A DNA stretch of 64,000 nucleotides. Origin: VAZQ01 sp034669045 (lineage in GTDB: Bacteria; Pseudomonadota; Alphaproteobacteria; Rhizobiales; Xanthobacteraceae). Position numbers and translations under genes: made by a program. Of the stretch, positions 60,562 to 64,000 are shown one piece after another (the first letter of the stretch is position 1; each line of letters starts with the position of its first letter). Under the pieces are notes generated by a model, which was not told the origin of the DNA, did no database searches, and saw nothing but the letters and a program-made list of their open reading frames with translations. The stretch is from assembly GCA_034669045.1 (NCBI GenBank), contig JAXDOD010000062.1, forward strand, positions 62,001-126,000, read 5' to 3'.

Positions 60562-61782
60562 ATGACCGGTGAGGGCGGCTTTGGCATGGCATCCTTCCCA
60601 CCGGCCGCGCTCGGCCGATTTTGCGAGCAGGTCCTGGCAGACGTGTCGCTGCAGGAGAAACTGCGCCAGCCCGACGACGCCGACCAATTCATCGCATTGG
60701 CCGTGGCCACGGCGCGCGATTGCGGATTGCCTCTCGGACCCGAAGACGTGCGGTCGGCGATGCGGGGCCGGTTGCCCGGCATGGGCGAACTGGCGGAAAG
60801 CCGGACGAGCGAGACGCCGCTGCCGCCGAAGGGCTGGCTTCCGATCGGCACGTCCTGGCAGCAGGCCGAGCTCTACGTGCAATGGGCGTATTTTGGCGAG
60901 CAGCGCTTGCGCGAGCCGTTCTTCGAAGGCAGCGTCCAGCGCCGCCTGTTCAAGCCGTTCAACCGTCTGTTTCGCTATTCCACGCCGGTCGCGAAGCTGG
61001 CCGGCTGGTTGCAGGCGCACCCGTCGCTGCGACCTGCGGGGTTCATCTTCCACATGTCGCGCTGTGGCTCGACGCTGGTGTCGCAGATGCTGGCGGCGCT
61101 GGCGCAGAATGTGGTGATCTCCGAGGCGAGCCCGATCGACGCGGTGGTGCGGGCACGTCACGTGCGCCCCGATCTCAGCAATGAGCAGCACGACCTCTGG
61201 CTGGCATGGATGATCGGCGCCCTCGGCCAGCCGCGATCTGGCGACGAGCGCCGCTATTTCATCAAGCTGGATTGCTGGCACACGCTCGCGCTGCCGCTGT
61301 TTCGACGGGCGTTCCCCGAGGTGCCGTGGGTGTTCATGTATCGCGATCCGGTCGAGGTGCTGGTGTCGCAGCTCCGGATGCCGGGCCTGCAGATGATACA
61401 GGGAGCGCTCGGCCCCGATCTGTTCGGCATCACGCCTTCGGACGGATGGCTCAAGCCGGAAGACTACTGCGCCCGCGTCCTGGCCAGGATCTGCGAGCCG
61501 GTGCTCCAGCACTATGCCGGCGGCGCGGCAATGCTGGTCAATTATCATCAATTGCCGCAGGCCTTATGGACGACGATCATGCCGCATTTCGGCGTGCAAT
61601 GCAGCGACGGCGATCGCATCGCGATGAGCGCGGCGGCGCGCTACGACGCCAAGACCCCGACGTTCGAATTTACTCCCGATGTTCATGGCAAGCAGCAGGA
61701 GGCGACGGCAGCGGTGCGCACCATCGCCGACCAGCGGCTCGGCGAGCTCTACCGTCGGCTCGAAGCGCTGCGCCTGGGCTAG
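60562..61782 (+). CDS. Nif11-like domain fused to sulfotransferase
   Basis: About 406 residues. Residues 18-70 (LGRFCEQVLADVSLQEKLRQPDDADQ as a helix-turn, then FIALAVATARDCGLPLGPEDVRSAM) resemble the Nif11 domain found as leader in proteusin-type RiPP precursors and as a fusion domain. Residues about 160-400 are a sulfotransferase with FHMSRCGSTLVSQML as PAPS loop (164-172) and VFMYRDPVEVLVSQL as the 3'-phosphate motif. The start is ATG at 60562 with GGAGG upstream; an internal Met (60586) is possible. Its stop shares a CTAG with the convergent NusG-like gene. Confidence 0.78.
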   Translation: MTGEGGFGMASFPPAALGRFCEQVLADVSLQEKLRQPDDADQFIALAVATARDCGLPLGPEDVRSAMRGRLPGMGELAESRTSETPLPPKGWLPIGTSWQQAELYVQWAYFGEQRLREPFFEGSVQRRLFKPFNRLFRYSTPVAKLAGWLQAHPSLRPAGFIFHMSRCGSTLVSQMLAALAQNVVISEASPIDAVVRARHVRPDLSNEQHDLWLAWMIGALGQPRSGDERRYFIKLDCWHTLALPLFRRAFPEVPWVFMYRDPVEVLVSQLRMPGLQMIQGALGPDLFGITPSDGWLKPEDYCARVLARICEPVLQHYAGGAAMLVNYHQLPQALWTTIMPHFGVQCSDGDRIAMSAAARYDAKTPTFEFTPDVHGKQQEATAAVRTIADQRLGELYRRLEALRLG

Positions 61783-62351
61783 GCAGCCGGCAAGGCATTG
61801 TCGCGGTGCGTCGAAACCGCAACCTGCCGCCCCAGAATGCCGAGCAGGACTCGGATACGCCCGGAATCGTCCATACGATCGAGGATCGCCAGGTGCTCGG
61901 CGAATGGCCCCGCTGCGAGCCGGATCGATCCGCCCACCTTCAGATGCTGGCCGAGCTGCAGAATTCCCCGCGCGTCGGTCGAGGCGATCAGCGTTTCGAC
62001 GACGCCGCGCGGAACCGGGTGCGGCTGATCGCCTCTCATCACCAGGCTCGCCACCCCGAAGGTGCCGTTGACGCTGCGCCACTGGTGGCGCGCCAGATCG
62101 AGCGCGACAAACAGATAACTCGGAAAAAACGCGGCTTCGACCGTGCTCATCCTGCGCGCATGGCGGATGGTCTTGTGACGTTTGGGCAGGAAGGTCCGGA
62201 AGTTCTGGTTCTTGAGCTGAAGCTGCGCGCGACCTTCGCACATCGGCAGCGTCCGCACGACATACCAGCGTTCGCCGCCGGCGAGCGCCACCGAATGGTC
62301 CTGCAAATCTTCCTGCCGAACGCCTTCCCCGGTATGCGAGATCGTCGTCAT
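61779..62351 (-). CDS. NusG-like (RfaH/UpxY-type) antiterminator
   Basis: A 190-residue protein. The NusG N-terminal domain begins GERWYVVRTLPMCEGRAQLQL and continues FRTFLPKRHKTIRHARR and FFPSYLFVALD. The C-terminal KOW-like part is near LGQHLKVGGSIRLAAGPFAEHLAILDRM. Specialised NusG proteins boost transcription of long surface-polymer or secondary-metabolite operons. It may govern the collar module or the glycan genes to the right. Its TAG and the sulfotransferase TAG share the palindrome CTAG. Confidence 0.85.
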   Translation of the reverse strand: MTTISHTGEGVRQEDLQDHSVALAGGERWYVVRTLPMCEGRAQLQLKNQNFRTFLPKRHKTIRHARRMSTVEAAFFPSYLFVALDLARHQWRSVNGTFGVASLVMRGDQPHPVPRGVVETLIASTDARGILQLGQHLKVGGSIRLAAGPFAEHLAILDRMDDSGRIRVLLGILGRQVAVSTHRDNALPAA

Positions 62352-62519
62352 GCTCTATGTTCTACTCAAACTCCACCTGCGGCCTCATTAAAGCATGTCG
62401 GCGCTCGAACGGTAAGGGGGGAATATTTGCGCCACGACGTCTTGACGTCGATGTCCGGATGAAACACGTGTCGATATTCAAGGCCGATCCGCACCGCTAC
62501 TTCCGAGTTTGCCCTCGCC

Positions 62520-63242
62520 ATGATCTCCAAGTCGCCATCTCCCGAACCGGGGCGGTTGTACGCCATCGGCGATATTCACGGCCGGTCCGATCTCCTCGAT
62601 CGCATGGTTGAACAGATTTCGCGTGACCTGGACGCCAACCCGGTCGCCGAAAGCCTCACCGTCACCCTTGGTGACTATGTCGACCGTGGTCCGGATTCGC
62701 GCGGCGTGCTCGATCGACTGGCGGGCAATCCGTTTCCAACGGCATTCATCGCGCTCAAAGGCAACCATGAAGCCCTGTTCGAGACGTTCCTGCGCGATCC
62801 ATCGATCGCCGATGACTGGCGGCGCTTGGGTGGACTGGAGACCCTGCACTCCTATGGAGTGCCGGTCGGCGCCCTGATGATGGGCAGGAACTACGAAGAA
62901 GCGGCGCAGGCGCTCCAGGCCGCGGTGCCATCGGCTCATTTCGAATTCCTCGGAGCGCTCAAGACTTCGCTGACCGTCGGTCGGTACTTCCTTTGTCATG
63001 CGGGCATACGCCCGGGCGTGCCGCTGGAGCGGCAGAGCGAACAGGATTTGCTGTCGATCCGTCACGAGTTCCTCGGCAGCAAATCGGACTTTGGAAAAAT
63101 CGTCGTGCACGGTCACACGCCGACCGAAATGCCTGAGGTGCTCGCGAACCGGATCAACATTGACACCGGAGCGTTCATGACCGGGCGGCTGACCTGCGCC
63201 GTGCTGGAACCGGAGTCGGCGCGATTTCTCTCGACCAAGTGA
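62520..63242 (+). CDS. PPP-family serine/threonine phosphatase
   Basis: A 240-residue metallophosphoesterase. GDIHGR (D18, H20), GDYVDRGPDS (D52), GNHEALF (N82, H83) and VVHGHTPTE near 195 give the complete dinuclear metal site of the PPP group. Bacterial members (PrpA-like) dephosphorylate proteins or bis-nucleotides. It is a single gene with its own 168-nt upstream spacer, and its substrate cannot be read from the sequence. Confidence 0.88.
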   Translation: MISKSPSPEPGRLYAIGDIHGRSDLLDRMVEQISRDLDANPVAESLTVTLGDYVDRGPDSRGVLDRLAGNPFPTAFIALKGNHEALFETFLRDPSIADDWRRLGGLETLHSYGVPVGALMMGRNYEEAAQALQAAVPSAHFEFLGALKTSLTVGRYFLCHAGIRPGVPLERQSEQDLLSIRHEFLGSKSDFGKIVVHGHTPTEMPEVLANRINIDTGAFMTGRLTCAVLEPESARFLSTK

Positions 63243-63276
63243 AGCCCGCGTGGTGCTGGCGCAGGGGCGGTAGCGC

Positions 63277-64000
63277 TCACCCGATGCTCTCGAGCAGGCC
63301 ACGCCACCGCTCGAAGCCTTGTCGCCGCGTGAAATGCAGGTCCAGCATGTGGCGGGCGCGAGCGCCCATGGCGGCAACGCCGTCCGGGTCCGCGGAAAGC
63401 TGCGTCAGCACCTCGGCAAGTGCGTCGGCATTATCGGGCTCGATCACAAATCCGCATGCATGTTGCCGGACCAGCCGCGCGATCTCTCCGTCCTTCGCCG
63501 TGATGGCGATGATGGGGCGACCGGCCGCGGCAATGCCGTAGAGCTTGCTCGGGAGGATCAATCCCTCAAGCTCAGGTTTAAGGGAAATCCAGTGAACGTC
63601 TGGAACCGTCAATGAGAATTTCAGCCGGTCGCGTTCGAGATAAGGAATGAACCGAAACACGTGGTCGAGCCCGCGCTCGGCCGCGCAACGCGTGAGCTCG
63701 TCGAATTTGTGCCCGCCGCCGATGCAGAGGAACAGCATGCGCGGGTGATGGCGCAGACGGTCAGCCGCCGCGAGCACGGCATTGATGTCATGACCGCGTC
63801 CGAGATTCCCCGAATAGCCAACCACGAACCTGTCCTCCAATCCCCATTCTCGTCGCAGCGGGTTTTCGGCGGCGGGTAGCGGGCAAATCTCTTCATCGTC
63901 GCACCAGTTCGGTATGACGTGCACGCGCTGGGGTGCGATGCCCCGCAGGCGGACGTTTTCGGCCATGTGAGCTCCGACGGCCACATTGGCGTCGGCGGCC
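63277..64000 (-). CDS. Family 4 glycosyltransferase, partial at right edge
   Basis: The C-terminal half of a GT-B glycosyltransferase, with the N-terminus outside the window. HVIPNWCDDEEI and FVVGYSGNLGRGHDI mark the domain switch. KFSLTVPDVHWISLKPELEGLILPSKLYGIAAAGRP is the nucleotide-sugar-binding E-x7-E type region. It resembles WbuB/WcaI-type transferases of exopolysaccharide synthesis. The frame is open through 64000; the GTG at 63984 lies inside the gene. Confidence 0.85.
   Translation of the reverse strand, partial: AADANVAVGAHMAENVRLRGIAPQRVHVIPNWCDDEEICPLPAAENPLRREWGLEDRFVVGYSGNLGRGHDINAVLAAADRLRHHPRMLFLCIGGGHKFDELTRCAAERGLDHVFRFIPYLERDRLKFSLTVPDVHWISLKPELEGLILPSKLYGIAAAGRPIIAITAKDGEIARLVRQHACGFVIEPDNADALAEVLTQLSADPDGVAAMGARARHMLDLHFTRRQGFERWRGLLESIG

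Overview
The window is a high-GC alphaproteobacterial chromosome segment, most likely order Hyphomicrobiales (Bradyrhizobium/Pseudolabrys/Rhodoplanes-like). The reasons are a complete hopanoid locus with the alphaproteobacterial gene set (hpnC, D, E, shc, G, H, N, O), many orphan periplasmic solute receptors, and rhizobial-type intergenic hairpin repeats. No rRNA, tRNA, CRISPR array, transposase or integrase was seen.

1-22 kb is housekeeping and membrane lipid. A 5'-truncated beta-helix gene fragment sits at the left edge, followed by an alpha/beta hydrolase, a YciI-like protein and a methyltransferase. The hopanoid locus comes next: hpnN (-), then dxs-ispH-hpnH (+), then a tight minus-strand operon hpnC-hpnD-hpnE-shc-hpnO-hpnG, then ispA (+) with two following genes. 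The MEP-pathway genes dxs and ispH and the prenyl synthase ispA lie beside squalene formation (HpnCDE), cyclisation (Shc) and side-chain building (HpnH, HpnG, HpnO), so precursor supply and use are side by side. HpnN is the hopanoid transporter.

22-36.5 kb is accessory metabolism: three tandem NHL beta-propeller proteins, a cupin, three TctC/Bug receptors without membrane partners, a VOC protein, an NMT1-type receptor, a class II aldolase, a LigB-LigA-type extradiol dioxygenase, a 4,5-dihydroxyphthalate decarboxylase-like protein and a TAXI receptor. A good sigma54 site precedes one TctC gene.

36.5-48 kb looks like surface polymer or glycolipid genes: a PF14907-type nucleotidyltransferase, a methyltransferase-glycosyltransferase fusion, a methyltransferase, a B12-type radical SAM protein and two large paralogous membrane proteins, then a PRMT-like methyltransferase.

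47.9-53.9 kb is a lasso-peptide operon on the minus strand. Its precursor gene is only 53 codons long (53761-53922). In transcription order it reads precursor (A), cyclase (C), TPR/2OG-Fe(II) oxygenase, PqqD-like RRE (B1), transglutaminase-like protease (B2), HPr-kinase-like kinase, sulfotransferase; the last four overlap as ATGA/GTGA. The precursor ends in Ser, as expected for a substrate of the C-terminal-Ser lasso kinases. This is the most interesting system in the window.

54-64 kb has two SGNH proteins and a DUF5989 mini-protein. It then has a module of three tandem phage-tail-collar (microcystin-dependent-protein-like) genes with a GNAT, a DUF6916 protein, an Asp/Asn beta-hydroxylase-type protein, a Nif11-sulfotransferase fusion and a NusG-like antiterminator. 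A PPP-type phosphatase and a partial glycosyltransferase end the window.
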